DNA from: Virgibacillus ihumii
GTDB lineage: Bacteria; Bacillota; Bacilli; Bacillales; Amphibacillaceae
DNA: 64,000 nucleotides
Assembly: GCF_902726655.1 (NCBI RefSeq)
Contig: NZ_CACVAN010000001.1
Coordinates: 682,001 to 746,000 of the forward strand
Direction of reading: 5' to 3'
This document shows positions 29,385 to 37,503 of this stretch, piece by piece (position 1 is the first letter of the stretch; each line of letters begins with the position of its first letter). The translations under genes and the position numbers were made by a program. Below the pieces are notes generated by a model. The model was given only the letters and a program-made list of their open reading frames with translations, did no database searches and was not told the origin of the DNA.

Positions 29385-29430
29385 GGTAACTATATGGAGA
29401 AGCACTTATATCATGAAAGGGGAATAAATA

Positions 29431-29987
29431 ATGACCGATAAACGTTTTAATCCAGACAGGGCTCATGTACTGGCGAGTTCAGACCGGAAAAAGAGGTTAC
29501 CGCCGGAGGAAGTGATTGACCATTTGGATATAAGATCCAGTGATATAATTGCAGATCTTGGTGCAGGTACTGGTTTTTTCACAATTCCAATAGCAAAACA
29601 GGCGCAGAGAATCCAAGCAGTCGATATTGAACCAAGAATGCTGGAGATGCTGAAGCAGAAAAACTTGAAAATATTACGTATGTTGAAAGCAATTTAGACC
29701 AAATCCAGCTTGATAACACCTCAATAGATAAGGTTATGATTTCATTTGTGATTCATGAGGTGCCGGATATCGATAAAACACTTGGAGAAATAACACGTAT
29801 TTTAAAACCCGGTGGACAGATGCTTCTGCTTGACTGGGAGGCATTTGAGACAAAGTCCGGACCGCCACTGAACCACCGTATTTCCTCGGATGATATGAAA
29901 AAGGCATTGGTAAATAATGGTTTTTCAGCTGAATTGATTCAATTGAACCCTGAAAATTATGCTTTTAAGGCGGTACCAAATACGTAA
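29431..29987 (+). pseudogene. SAM-dependent methyltransferase with a frameshift
   Basis: Class I methyltransferase in two frames. The first frame (29431-29697) has the SAM motif IIADLGAGTGFFTIPIAKQ and VDIEP; the second, readable from about 29652 and ending at 29987, continues AEKLENITYVESNLDQI and then FVIHEVPDIDKTLGEITRILKPGG. Restoring one base after CTGAA near 29653 joins both into a normal protein of about 185 aa. Either an inactivated gene or a sequencing error. It follows cstR by 46 bases. Confidence 0.8.
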
Positions 29988-30066
29988 CAGGATGACCGTT
30001 ATTCGGGCCAAGATGTTCGTTGAATTACCAAAAATTCACTTCACGTTGGTTTGCATCTAATAGATT

Positions 30067-30101
30067 AAAAACCGTTTCCTTTTCGTTGGGGACGGTTTTT
30101 A
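30067..30101 (+). terminator. Terminator after the methyltransferase
   Basis: AAAAACCGT/ACGGTTTTT stem extended by a TTCC/GGGG imperfect part, T-rich on the 3' side. Confidence 0.75.
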
Positions 30102-30216
30102 GGTAGTATGCTGTAAAATAAATAACATTTAGTGGATGTGAACAACTACTGTTTCGGTCCCAGTATCCCTGATTTTACATGATTCATGTTAGAGGTATTT
30201 ATATTTTGCAATTTAT

Positions 30217-30236
30217 TTTCATCAAATTTTCATATT
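30217..30236 (+). promoter_or_regulatory. Direct-repeat element upstream of the second redox operon
   Basis: The same 20 bases as 25344-25363 (two TTTCAT half-sites 11 bases apart). A -10-like TAAAGT starts 7 bases after it, the same distance as at the first copy. The response-regulator gene of this operon is a candidate binder. Confidence 0.6.
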
Positions 30237-30282
30237 AAACAAGTAAAGTGTTTGTGAAAGTGATGAATGGAGGAATAAATTT

Positions 30283-30930
30283 GTGGCAGCTGCAATTAAG
30301 TTAATGTCAGTCGGGGTGATGGCGCTAAGTTTTCTTTTCGGATTCATATTTTTTTTCCTTACGAACGGACAGTCCAAAGAACAACGTAAGCTATATATGG
30401 AAGAGATATTTTCACAGCTTATTAATTTGATTATCTTTATTTGGATAAGCAAAATCATTTTGAGTTTCCCGTTATTTATGAATGATCCTATATCTGTGTT
30501 GGCATATCCCAGTGGTGCGAACTCATTTTATTTGGCTTTATTTTTCAGTGCGGCAGTTTTTCATTATAAGTCAAGGAAATGGCAGCTGGATTCACTGTTA
30601 TTCCTTGAATCTGCCATGCTTGTATTTTTAGCAGCCTCATTTGCTTATGAATTTATACAATACATATATCATAATAATCAATTTGCGTTTGGCTACCTGG
30701 TCCTGCTTACAGTAATGTTGCTGGTGTTTCTTTTTATTCAAAAACGCGTAACAGCTGCAATCCTGTTGATAATCATAATTATCTGCTGGAGTATGGGAGT
30801 ACTGTTACTTTACTTTTTACAGCCGTTTGTAACCGTGTTTGGGTATATTGTTTCGCCGTGGTTTTTAGGATTGTTTATCTTGTTCAGTTTATTGTATATA
30901 TTTTTTTTAAAAAGAAAGAGGCGATTGTAA
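30283..30930 (+). CDS. Integral membrane protein, unknown, first gene of the redox operon
   Basis: 215 aa, about seven hydrophobic helices and no recognisable domain. GTG start with GGAGG 9 bases upstream. No cysteine pair of the CcdA/DsbB type is visible; the only cysteine I see is within a helix (IIICWSMG), so it is unlikely to shuttle electrons itself. It overlaps the ccdA start (TAATG), implying translational coupling and a shared job in the membrane. Confidence 0.72.
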   Translation: MAAAIKLMSVGVMALSFLFGFIFFFLTNGQSKEQRKLYMEEIFSQLINLIIFIWISKIILSFPLFMNDPISVLAYPSGANSFYLALFFSAAVFHYKSRKWQLDSLLFLESAMLVFLAASFAYEFIQYIYHNNQFAFGYLVLLTVMLLVFLFIQKRVTAAILLIIIIICWSMGVLLLYFLQPFVTVFGYIVSPWFLGLFILFSLLYIFFLKRKRRL

Positions 30931-31688
30931 TGGGTGGAATTGAAGCGGATACGATGCTGGTCGTTGGAATGTTTCTTGCGGTTGGCGCTGGTGCATTATC
31001 GTTTTTGTCACCATGCGTGCTACCGATTTTTCCGGCTTATATGTCGTATATTACCGGTATCAGTGTAAAAGAATTGCAGGGAGATCAGAATATAAAAATC
31101 CGCCGTCAGCTATTGAGTCATTCACTTATTTTTCTGTTGGCGGTATCCTTAGTGTTTATTAGTTTAGGTGCGAGTGCTTCTTTTTTAGGTCAGTGGGCGC
31201 AAGATTTGCTTGTAGGTGAATCTGGATTGCTTATTCAACGGATTGCAGGAATATTAATTATTGTGATGGGCTTATTTGTTGCAGGCTGGATTTCCATTCC
31301 CTCATTGATGAAGGAACGCCGTTATCGGTTTGGCAAGCGGCCGGCAGGGTATGTCGGAACATTTGTTATCGGGCTTGGTTTTGCTGCTGGATGGACACCA
31401 TGTATCGGACCGATTTTCGGATCCATACTGCTTTTAGCAGCAAGTAATCCGGGGCAAGGTGTGTTTTATACAGTGATGTATGTGATCGGCTTTTCACTAC
31501 CATTTCTTGTGTTGACATTTTTTCTTGGTTCAACCAAATGGATCATCCGGCACAGCAATTTAATTATGAAAATAGGAGCGGTTATCATGATTATTATGGG
31601 GCTTGTACTGTTTTTTGGTTTGATGCCGCGTATAACAGGGTTCTTGCTTGATCTGGTTCAGGATACATGGTTATCAAGGTTAGGATGA
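30930..31688 (+). CDS. ccdA: CcdA-type membrane thiol electron transporter
   Basis: 252 aa, six helices. The redox cysteines sit in the family motifs LSFLSPCVLPIFPAY (helix 1) and GWTPCIGPIFGS (helix 4). CcdA passes electrons from cytoplasmic thioredoxin to extracytoplasmic thioredoxin-like proteins such as ResA. ATG 30930 overlaps the stop of the previous gene, with AGAGG upstream. The next gene would have been its ResA-like partner but is broken; the intact paralogue is at 25455. Confidence 0.93.
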   Translation: MGGIEADTMLVVGMFLAVGAGALSFLSPCVLPIFPAYMSYITGISVKELQGDQNIKIRRQLLSHSLIFLLAVSLVFISLGASASFLGQWAQDLLVGESGLLIQRIAGILIIVMGLFVAGWISIPSLMKERRYRFGKRPAGYVGTFVIGLGFAAGWTPCIGPIFGSILLLAASNPGQGVFYTVMYVIGFSLPFLVLTFFLGSTKWIIRHSNLIMKIGAVIMIIMGLVLFFGLMPRITGFLLDLVQDTWLSRLG

Positions 31689-31704
31689 GATGGGGGCTTA
31701 AGAA

Positions 31705-32369
31705 ATGATGAAAAAAGCAGTTTTAATTGTTGTCATTGTTGGAATGTTAGGGTGGGCGGTATATGATTTTGTAAGTTCATCAAATGATAAAACAGTAATG
31801 GAAAGCGACAAAGGATTTACGTCCGAGACCGAAACTGCTTCACAGGGGAGCAGTCAGGATCAGGAAACCGAGGAAGTGACTAAAACCGGAGTAGTCGGAC
31901 TGGATGTAGGTGATATTACCCGGTTTTCAACTGGAAACGTTGGAAGGCGAAAAGGTAAAATTGTCGGACTTCAGGGGTAATCCGGTTATGCTTAACTTCT
32001 GGGCTACATGGTGCCCGCCATGTCGTGCAGAAATTCCTGATATGGAAAAGCTTCATCAAAACAAAGACATTACGATTTTAGCTGTTAATTTAACCAAGTC
32101 TGAAGCAAACATTCAGAATGTGAACCGAGTATCATCTGACATTTCCGATTCTATTAGATAGACAAGTCTCTGTTGCCGCTATGTATCAAATACGTCCCAT
32201 CCCTACCACTTATATGATTGATGCAGAAGGGGTGATCCGGTTTAGGGCGTTCGGTGCAATGAATTATGATTTTATGGTGCAGGAACTGGAAAAAAATGAA
32301 ATAATACAGCCATATAGTACAAAATGGACTCGAGGTGGTCACTGTGAAACAAACCCTTTTAGTGGTTGA
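31705..32369 (+). pseudogene. Second ResA/TlpA-like thioredoxin, inactivated by two deletions
   Basis: Paralogue of the gene at 25455. Frame 1 codes the anchor (KKAVLIVVIVGMLGWAVYDF) and linker up to about 31918; frame 2 (to about 32130) codes PGFQLETLEGEKVKLSDF and the intact active site FWATWCPPCRAEIP; frame 3 codes LTFPILLDRQVSVAAMY and IPTTYMIDAEG to the end. Aligned to the paralogue, the first shift fits loss of two bases of an Ala codon near 31918 and the second fits loss of about 11 bases near 32130. The last frame runs past the usual C terminus into the response-regulator gene. Neither break is at a homopolymer. Confidence 0.82.
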
Positions 32370-33027
32370 AGACGATAAAATGATTCGTAGTCTGATAAGT
32401 ATATATTTAGTAAAAGCCGGATATGACGTTATCGAAGCTGAGAATGGTGAACAAGCAAAAGAGGTTTTTCTGACAAATCACCCATGTTTAATTATCCTGG
32501 ATTTAATGCTCCCCAAAATGAGCGGGGAAGATTTCTGCATGTGGGTGAGGGAACAGGAACGGAATGAAGTTTCCATTATCATGGTTTCCGCAAAGGCACG
32601 TACTGATGACAAAATCAGCGGCCTGAAAATGGGTGCAGATGATTATTTGACAAAACCATTTGACCCTGATGAACTTGTTGCCCATGTCGAGGCGGTGTTG
32701 CGCAGAACGGGGCAGTTTTGCCAGAAGATTGCTTATAGTGGGTTGTGCATTAAACCCCGCAAAGGAGAAGTACTATTATTCAATAAACAGTTGCATCTGA
32801 CAAAACACGAGTTTAACTTGCTTTATTTCTTTATGGAGAATCCGAATATTGTTTTTTCCAGGGAAAATCTGATTGATCAGTTGTATCCGTATGCTGATAA
32901 AATTGTGCTGGATCGTACTATTGATGCTCATATTAAAAAACTCCGCGAAAAAATCGAGGATAAACCATCGGATCCGAAACGAATTATCACGGTCCGGGGA
33001 ATGGGGTATAAATTTGCCAATGAATAA
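32344..33027 (+). CDS. OmpR/PhoB-family response regulator
   Basis: 227 aa. Receiver domain 1-115 with acidic pocket VEDDK, phospho-acceptor Asp in CLIILDLMLPKMSG at about residue 52, MVSAKA and the lysine in LTKPFDP; winged-helix DNA-binding domain 130-227 (RTIDAHIKKLREKI, ITVRGMGYKF). GTG 32344 is chosen because GAGGTGG precedes it. Overlaps the sensor kinase start by 8 bases. It lies in the CcdA/thioredoxin operon, and its family binds direct repeats with 11-base spacing, as found upstream of both redox units. Confidence 0.93.
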   Translation: MKQTLLVVEDDKMIRSLISIYLVKAGYDVIEAENGEQAKEVFLTNHPCLIILDLMLPKMSGEDFCMWVREQERNEVSIIMVSAKARTDDKISGLKMGADDYLTKPFDPDELVAHVEAVLRRTGQFCQKIAYSGLCIKPRKGEVLLFNKQLHLTKHEFNLLYFFMENPNIVFSRENLIDQLYPYADKIVLDRTIDAHIKKLREKIEDKPSDPKRIITVRGMGYKFANE

Positions 33028-34114
33028 GCATAACAGGTCATGGCTCCCAAAGCAGTTTTTATGGCGATTATCCATTACCAACATTATTGTAATTACTGCT
33101 TTTATTATATTGAGTAGTTGGTCAATATATAACACTGCATGCTCATTGGCTGATGGGCTTGGCACGTTGAGCAATCAGAAGCAGAAGCAATTTAATTCGA
33201 TTCTTTTCCAATATTTATGGATTTTCAGTATTGCAGCAATCGTTATTGGCAGTCTGGTTCATTTTTATATAACAAAAAAGTTGATTGATCCGCTAAGGGA
33301 ATTGATTAAATCCACAAAACGCATGAAAGAAGGACGCTATCCCGAACCGCTTGCCGTGAAATCAAACGATGAGACAGGGGAATTGATTGGACAATTTAAT
33401 GATCTGATCCAGCAAATAAAGGTTAACCAGGAGCAGCGTCAGAAACTTGTATCAGATCTGTCGCATGAATTTCGAACGCCGTTGTCAAACCTGAACGGAT
33501 ACTTAAATGCGTTAAGTAATGGGGTTATTGAAGGTGATGAAAACCTCTTTCAGGATTTGTATGATGAATCACGCCGACTCACGAATATGGTAAAACAATT
33601 GGAGCAGCTTAAAGAATGGGATTATATTTCCAATCAGAAGTTTTTTGAAAAAGAATCATCTGATATGCATCAGATTGTTCGGCAATCTGCAGAAATGTTT
33701 TATTGGTCACTGGAAAAGGCGAGGATTCGAATCGACGTTCAGTCTGATCATGGTATTGTCAAGGTGGATCACGGCGGAATATCACAGGTTATTAGTAATC
33801 TCATTGAAAATGCAATCCAATACTACGAGGGTGCTGGACCAATTCAGATAAACGGATTAAAACAGGATTCCAATTACAAAGTAACAGTATCCGGCCCCGG
33901 TCAGCCCATTCCAGCTGCTGAACATAGTGAGATTTTTGAGCGTTTCCACCGTACTGACTTTTCCCGAAGTAAGTTTTCGGGAGGTACAGGGCTTGGTCTG
34001 GCAATATCCAAGGAGATAATTGAACGCCATAATGGGAATATCGGTGTACAGTCGAATGGAGACATTCATACTTTCTGGATCACACTTCCGCTTAGTGAGG
34101 GGAGTAGTGAATAG
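33020..34114 (+). CDS. Membrane sensor histidine kinase
   Basis: 364 aa. Helix 1 at about 15-35 and helix 2 at about 65-85 enclose a short outside loop of roughly 30-35 residues that contains one cysteine (NTACSLADG). HAMP at about 85-135, phospho-acceptor His in SDLSHEFRTPLSNL at about 155, ATPase N box NLIENAIQYYEG, G box SKFSGGTGLGLAISKE. Its ATG lies inside the 3' end of the response-regulator gene, so the pair is translationally coupled. Cognate partner of 32344-33027. Stimulus unknown; thiol state or a related envelope stress is plausible. Confidence 0.92.
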   Translation: MNKHNRSWLPKQFLWRLSITNIIVITAFIILSSWSIYNTACSLADGLGTLSNQKQKQFNSILFQYLWIFSIAAIVIGSLVHFYITKKLIDPLRELIKSTKRMKEGRYPEPLAVKSNDETGELIGQFNDLIQQIKVNQEQRQKLVSDLSHEFRTPLSNLNGYLNALSNGVIEGDENLFQDLYDESRRLTNMVKQLEQLKEWDYISNQKFFEKESSDMHQIVRQSAEMFYWSLEKARIRIDVQSDHGIVKVDHGGISQVISNLIENAIQYYEGAGPIQINGLKQDSNYKVTVSGPGQPIPAAEHSEIFERFHRTDFSRSKFSGGTGLGLAISKEIIERHNGNIGVQSNGDIHTFWITLPLSEGSSE

Positions 34115-34176
34115 TGTTCGAAATTATAAATATATGTTCCTTCATCGATCGGGTGCAATTGTTGAAGAGAGTTAAA

Positions 34177-34215
34177 TCTAATTCCTCCATAAAGATGTGG
34201 AGGAATTAGACTTTT
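34177..34215 (+). terminator. Terminator of the redox/two-component operon
   Basis: Perfect 13-bp stem TCTAATTCCTCCA with an 8-base loop, then CTTTTATCTT. Confidence 0.85.
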
Positions 34216-34234
34216 ATCTTATAAAATTTTTTAG

Positions 34235-34262
34235 TTGACAAAATACCATATGGGGGTATAGT
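34235..34262 (+). promoter_or_regulatory. Copper operon promoter with CsoR operator
   Basis: TTGACA (34235-34240), 16-base spacer, TATAGT (34257-34262). The spacer carries ATACCATATGGGGGTAT (34243-34259), the CsoR-type operator; binding would block RNA polymerase. Confidence 0.82.
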
Positions 34263-34292
34263 ATAAATATAAACGAAAAGGAAGTGATTGAT

Positions 34293-34595
34293 TTGGATAA
34301 ATTCTTGCATGATCAACCAAGTAAACCGAGAACACGGGATGAAAAGGAAAAGACAATTAACCGTTTAAAACGTATAGAAGGGCAGGTTCGCGGAATACAG
34401 AAAATGGTGGAAGAGGATCGATATTGTATGGATATTTTAGTACAAATCAGCGCCATTCAATCCGCCTTAAAAAATGTAGGTTTCAATGTCACGGAACGGC
34501 ATATTCACCATTGTGTCAGTGATGCGATTAAACAAGGTGAAGGTCACGAAACCATTGAAGAATTAATGAGTGTCATGAAGCAGTTTTCCAAGTAG
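34293..34595 (+). CDS. csoR: CsoR, copper-sensing repressor
   Basis: 100 aa. From TTG 34293 the Cu(I) ligands fall at Cys45 ([10 protein letters not shown]), His70 and Cys74 (ERHIHHC), the numbering of B. subtilis CsoR, which supports this start; AAGGAAGTG precedes it. An in-frame GTG at 34284 lies inside that ribosome site. Cu(I) binding releases DNA and turns on copA/copZ. The gene is the first of the copper operon and its own promoter carries the operator, so it is autoregulated. Confidence 0.95.
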   Translation: MDKFLHDQPSKPRTRDEKEKTINRLKRIEGQVRGIQKMVEEDRYCMDILVQISAIQSALKNVGFNVTERHIHHCVSDAIKQGEGHETIEELMSVMKQFSK

Positions 34596-34605
34596 GGAGG
34601 GAACT

Positions 34606-36993
34606 ATGATGAGCGAAACAAATCATGAAACACTTGGTATAACAGGAATGACCTGTGCTGCTTGCTCCAATCGCGTTGAAAAAGTTTTAAACAAAATGGA
34701 TGGAGTGGAAGCCCACGTCAATTTAACAACGGAAAAGGCAACTGTCGATTACGATTCGGATAAGACTTCGATTAAGGATATTACGGAAAAGATAGAAAAT
34801 ACTGGTTACGGTGTTTTGACGGAAAAAGCTGAACTAGATGTCATGGGGATGACGTGCGCGGCCTGTTCCAACCGGATTGAAAAGGTTTTGAATAAACAAT
34901 CAGGCGTAAAGCAAGCAAGTGTAAACCTAACGACTGAAAGTGCAACGATTGAGTATAACACTGGAATGGTTGATGTAAAAAATTTGATCGAAAAGATCCG
35001 AAATATTGGCTATGATGCCAAACCAAAGGCAGAAGCAGAGGAAAAACAATCCCATAAAGAAAAAGAACTGCAGCAAAAGAAGACGAAGTTGATTATTTCC
35101 GCTGTACTGTCAGCACCGTTATTAGTAACGATGCTCGTTCATTTATTTGGCATGAATCTGCCAGCAATATTCATGAATCCATGGTTTCAATTTGCTTTAG
35201 CGACACCAGTTCAATTTATCATTGGATGGCAATTTTATATTGGCGCCTATAAGAACCTTCGTAATGGCGGCGCAAATATGGATGTGCTTGTTGCATTAGG
35301 CACGAGTGCTGCTTATTTTTACAGTTTATATGAAGCACTTAAGACCATTGGCAATCCGGAATATATGCCGCATTTATACTTTGAAACAAGTGCTGTGTTA
35401 ATTACGTTGATTTTATTTGGCAAGTATTTGGAAGCGCGAGCAAAAACCCAGACAACAAATGCACTATCCTCTTTGCTGAATTTGCAAGCAAAAGAAGCTC
35501 GCGTTATAAGAAATGGCGAGGAAATCATGATACCTGCCCGCGAAGTTGTTGTTGGTGATCGATTAATTGTAAAACCAGGAGAGAAAATACCGGTAGACGG
35601 TATGGTCGTAAAGGGGAAAACATCTGTTGATGAATCCATGATTACCGGTGAATCCATTCCGATTGAAAAGGAAATAGACGCTGCTGTTATCGGTTCGACG
35701 ATAAACAAAAATGGTTCGATTGAAATGGAAGCAACAAAGGTAGGGAAAGATACTGCCCTTGCATCGATTATTAAAGTGGTGGAAGAAGCGCAAGGATCGA
35801 AGGCGCCAATTCAACGGCTGGCTGATGTGATTTCCGGCTATTTCGTACCTATCGTTGTAGGAATTGCTTTTCTAACATTTATCGCCTGGATTTCATTTGT
35901 CCAGCCAGGTCAATTTGAGCCTGCCTTAGTTGCGGGAATTGCTGTACTCGTTATTGCCTGTCCATGTGCGTTAGGGCTTGCGACGCCTACTTCTATTATG
36001 GTAGGGACTGGAAAGGCTGCTGAAAGTGGTATCTTGTTTAAAGGTGGAGAACACCTGGAAAAAACACATCAGTTAGAGGCAATTGTTCTTGATAAAACAG
36101 GAACGATCACAAAGGGAAAACCTGAAGTAACAAACTTTACAGGTGATGAGGAAACATTACAGTTGCTTGCGAGTGCGGAAAAAGGTTCAGAACATCCACT
36201 TGCAGAAGCCATTGTTGCTTATGCAACAGAGCATGATATTGATTTTGTGGAAGTAGATGAATTTGACGCTATACCTGGTCATGGTATTGAAACGAAGATT
36301 TTCGGAAAACACGTTCTTGTTGGAAACCGAAAATTAATGCAAGATCACCAAGTAGATGTTGGTGGTGCGGAACAAGAATTGATTGATTACGAAGTTGAAG
36401 GAAAAACGGCGATGTTAATTGCTATTGACGGAGAGTATCGCGGAATTGTTGCCGTTGCGGATACGATTAAAGAAACCGCACCACAAGCAATTAAAGAGCT
36501 GCAGGAACAAGGTCTCGAAGTGATCATGCTGACGGGTGACAACGAACGAACAGCACAAGCTATCGCAAAACAAGCTGGTATTGATCAGGTGATTGCGGAA
36601 GTATTACCTGAAGAAAAAGCGAATAAAGTGAAAGAAATTCAAGCACTGGATAAAAAGGTCGCGATGGTTGGTGACGGTGTGAACGATGCACCTGCATTAG
36701 TTACGGCAGATATCGGAATTGCCATTGGCACTGGTACAGAAGTTGCCATTGAAGCTGCTGATGTTACGATTCTTGGCGGGGAACTTTTGCTCATACCGAA
36801 AGCCATTCGAATCAGTCATGCAACAATTCGAAATATCCGGCAAAACCTCTTCTGGGCATTTGGCTATAATACAGCGGGAATTCCGGTTGCAGCAATCGGA
36901 TTACTTGCACCATGGATTGCTGGTGCGGCAATGGCATTAAGTTCGGTCAGCGTTGTTTCTAATTCCCTGCGATTGAAGCGGGTTAAAATATAA
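34606..36993 (+). CDS. copA: Copper-exporting P1B-type ATPase
   Basis: 795 aa. Two N-terminal heavy-metal domains with GMTCAACSN at about residues 14-22 and again at about 81-89; the membrane CPC motif [11 protein letters not shown] at about 450; phosphorylation motif [11 protein letters not shown] at about 495; SEHPLAEAI (HP motif) and [12 protein letters not shown] in the ATP-binding part. Exports Cu(I) from the cytoplasm. Starts 10 bases after csoR with GGGAGGG. Conserved csoR-copA-copZ order. Confidence 0.97.
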   Translation: MMSETNHETLGITGMTCAACSNRVEKVLNKMDGVEAHVNLTTEKATVDYDSDKTSIKDITEKIENTGYGVLTEKAELDVMGMTCAACSNRIEKVLNKQSGVKQASVNLTTESATIEYNTGMVDVKNLIEKIRNIGYDAKPKAEAEEKQSHKEKELQQKKTKLIISAVLSAPLLVTMLVHLFGMNLPAIFMNPWFQFALATPVQFIIGWQFYIGAYKNLRNGGANMDVLVALGTSAAYFYSLYEALKTIGNPEYMPHLYFETSAVLITLILFGKYLEARAKTQTTNALSSLLNLQAKEARVIRNGEEIMIPAREVVVGDRLIVKPGEKIPVDGMVVKGKTSVDESMITGESIPIEKEIDAAVIGSTINKNGSIEMEATKVGKDTALASIIKVVEEAQGSKAPIQRLADVISGYFVPIVVGIAFLTFIAWISFVQPGQFEPALVAGIAVLVIACPCALGLATPTSIMVGTGKAAESGILFKGGEHLEKTHQLEAIVLDKTGTITKGKPEVTNFTGDEETLQLLASAEKGSEHPLAEAIVAYATEHDIDFVEVDEFDAIPGHGIETKIFGKHVLVGNRKLMQDHQVDVGGAEQELIDYEVEGKTAMLIAIDGEYRGIVAVADTIKETAPQAIKELQEQGLEVIMLTGDNERTAQAIAKQAGIDQVIAEVLPEEKANKVKEIQALDKKVAMVGDGVNDAPALVTADIGIAIGTGTEVAIEAADVTILGGELLLIPKAIRISHATIRNIRQNLFWAFGYNTAGIPVAAIGLLAPWIAGAAMALSSVSVVSNSLRLKRVKI

Positions 36994-37003
36994 TAAGATG
37001 TAA

Positions 37004-37041
37004 AAATGCCGAAGTTCACATGCGAAATGCCAAAGTTCACA
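37004..37041 (+). repeat. Short tandem direct repeat between copA and copZ
   Basis: AAATGCCGAAGTTCACA at 37004-37020 and AAATGCCAAAGTTCACA at 37025-37041: 17 bases with one difference, period 21 bases. Confidence 0.7.
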
Positions 37042-37108
37042 ATTGCAATCTTGTTTCGCCATCTGTGCATGGCTTTTCAGCGGACTTTTGAAAGGGGGTG
37101 AAATCAGG

Positions 37109-37318
37109 ATGAAAAAGGTAACATTGGATGTACAAGGTATGTCATGTGGCCATTGTAAATCATCTGTTGAAGGTGCATTGAAAGGATTGGATGGAGTCAG
37201 CGGTGCTGAAGTTGATCTGGCCAGTGGAAAAGTAGATGTTACGTACGATGATGCGCAGATCACATTGTCAGATATGCGTGAAGCAGTGGAAGAGCAAGGT
37301 TATGATGTTGTTGCATAA
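37109..37318 (+). CDS. copZ: Copper chaperone CopZ
   Basis: 69 aa, one heavy-metal-associated domain. The Cu(I) site is GMSCGHCKSSVEGAL at about residues 11-25 (CxxC at Cys13 and Cys16). Delivers copper to CopA. ATG 37109 follows GAAAGGGGGTG; an upstream in-frame extension is discarded because it carries an unrelated hydrophobic stretch and overlaps the gap repeats. Confidence 0.95.
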   Translation: MKKVTLDVQGMSCGHCKSSVEGALKGLDGVSGAEVDLASGKVDVTYDDAQITLSDMREAVEEQGYDVVA

Positions 37319-37330
37319 CTTAACATATAG

Positions 37331-37358
37331 GCTGGTTCCTTTGATAGGACCAGCTTTA
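37331..37358 (+). terminator. Terminator after copZ
   Basis: GCTGGTTCC/GGACCAGC stem (one bulge) with a short TTTAAAT tail. Confidence 0.6.
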
Positions 37359-37397
37359 AATGTTACAGGTTTGTAACTGTTTTTTTATGTTTGTATA

Positions 37398-37414
37398 ATA
37401 CCATACAAGGGTAT
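37398..37414. promoter_or_regulatory. CsoR-type operator upstream of copB
   Basis: ATACCATACAAGGGTAT matches the csoR operator (34243-34259) at 14 of 17 positions, 90 bases before the CopB start. It suggests shared copper control. Confidence 0.7.
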
Positions 37415-37503
37415 CGTATTATTGTAATTAGCGGTGAGCACCTTATAGGATCAAAGGTATCACCTGAAAATTTTAAGGAATGTTAAATGTAAGGAGTGAT
37501 CGT

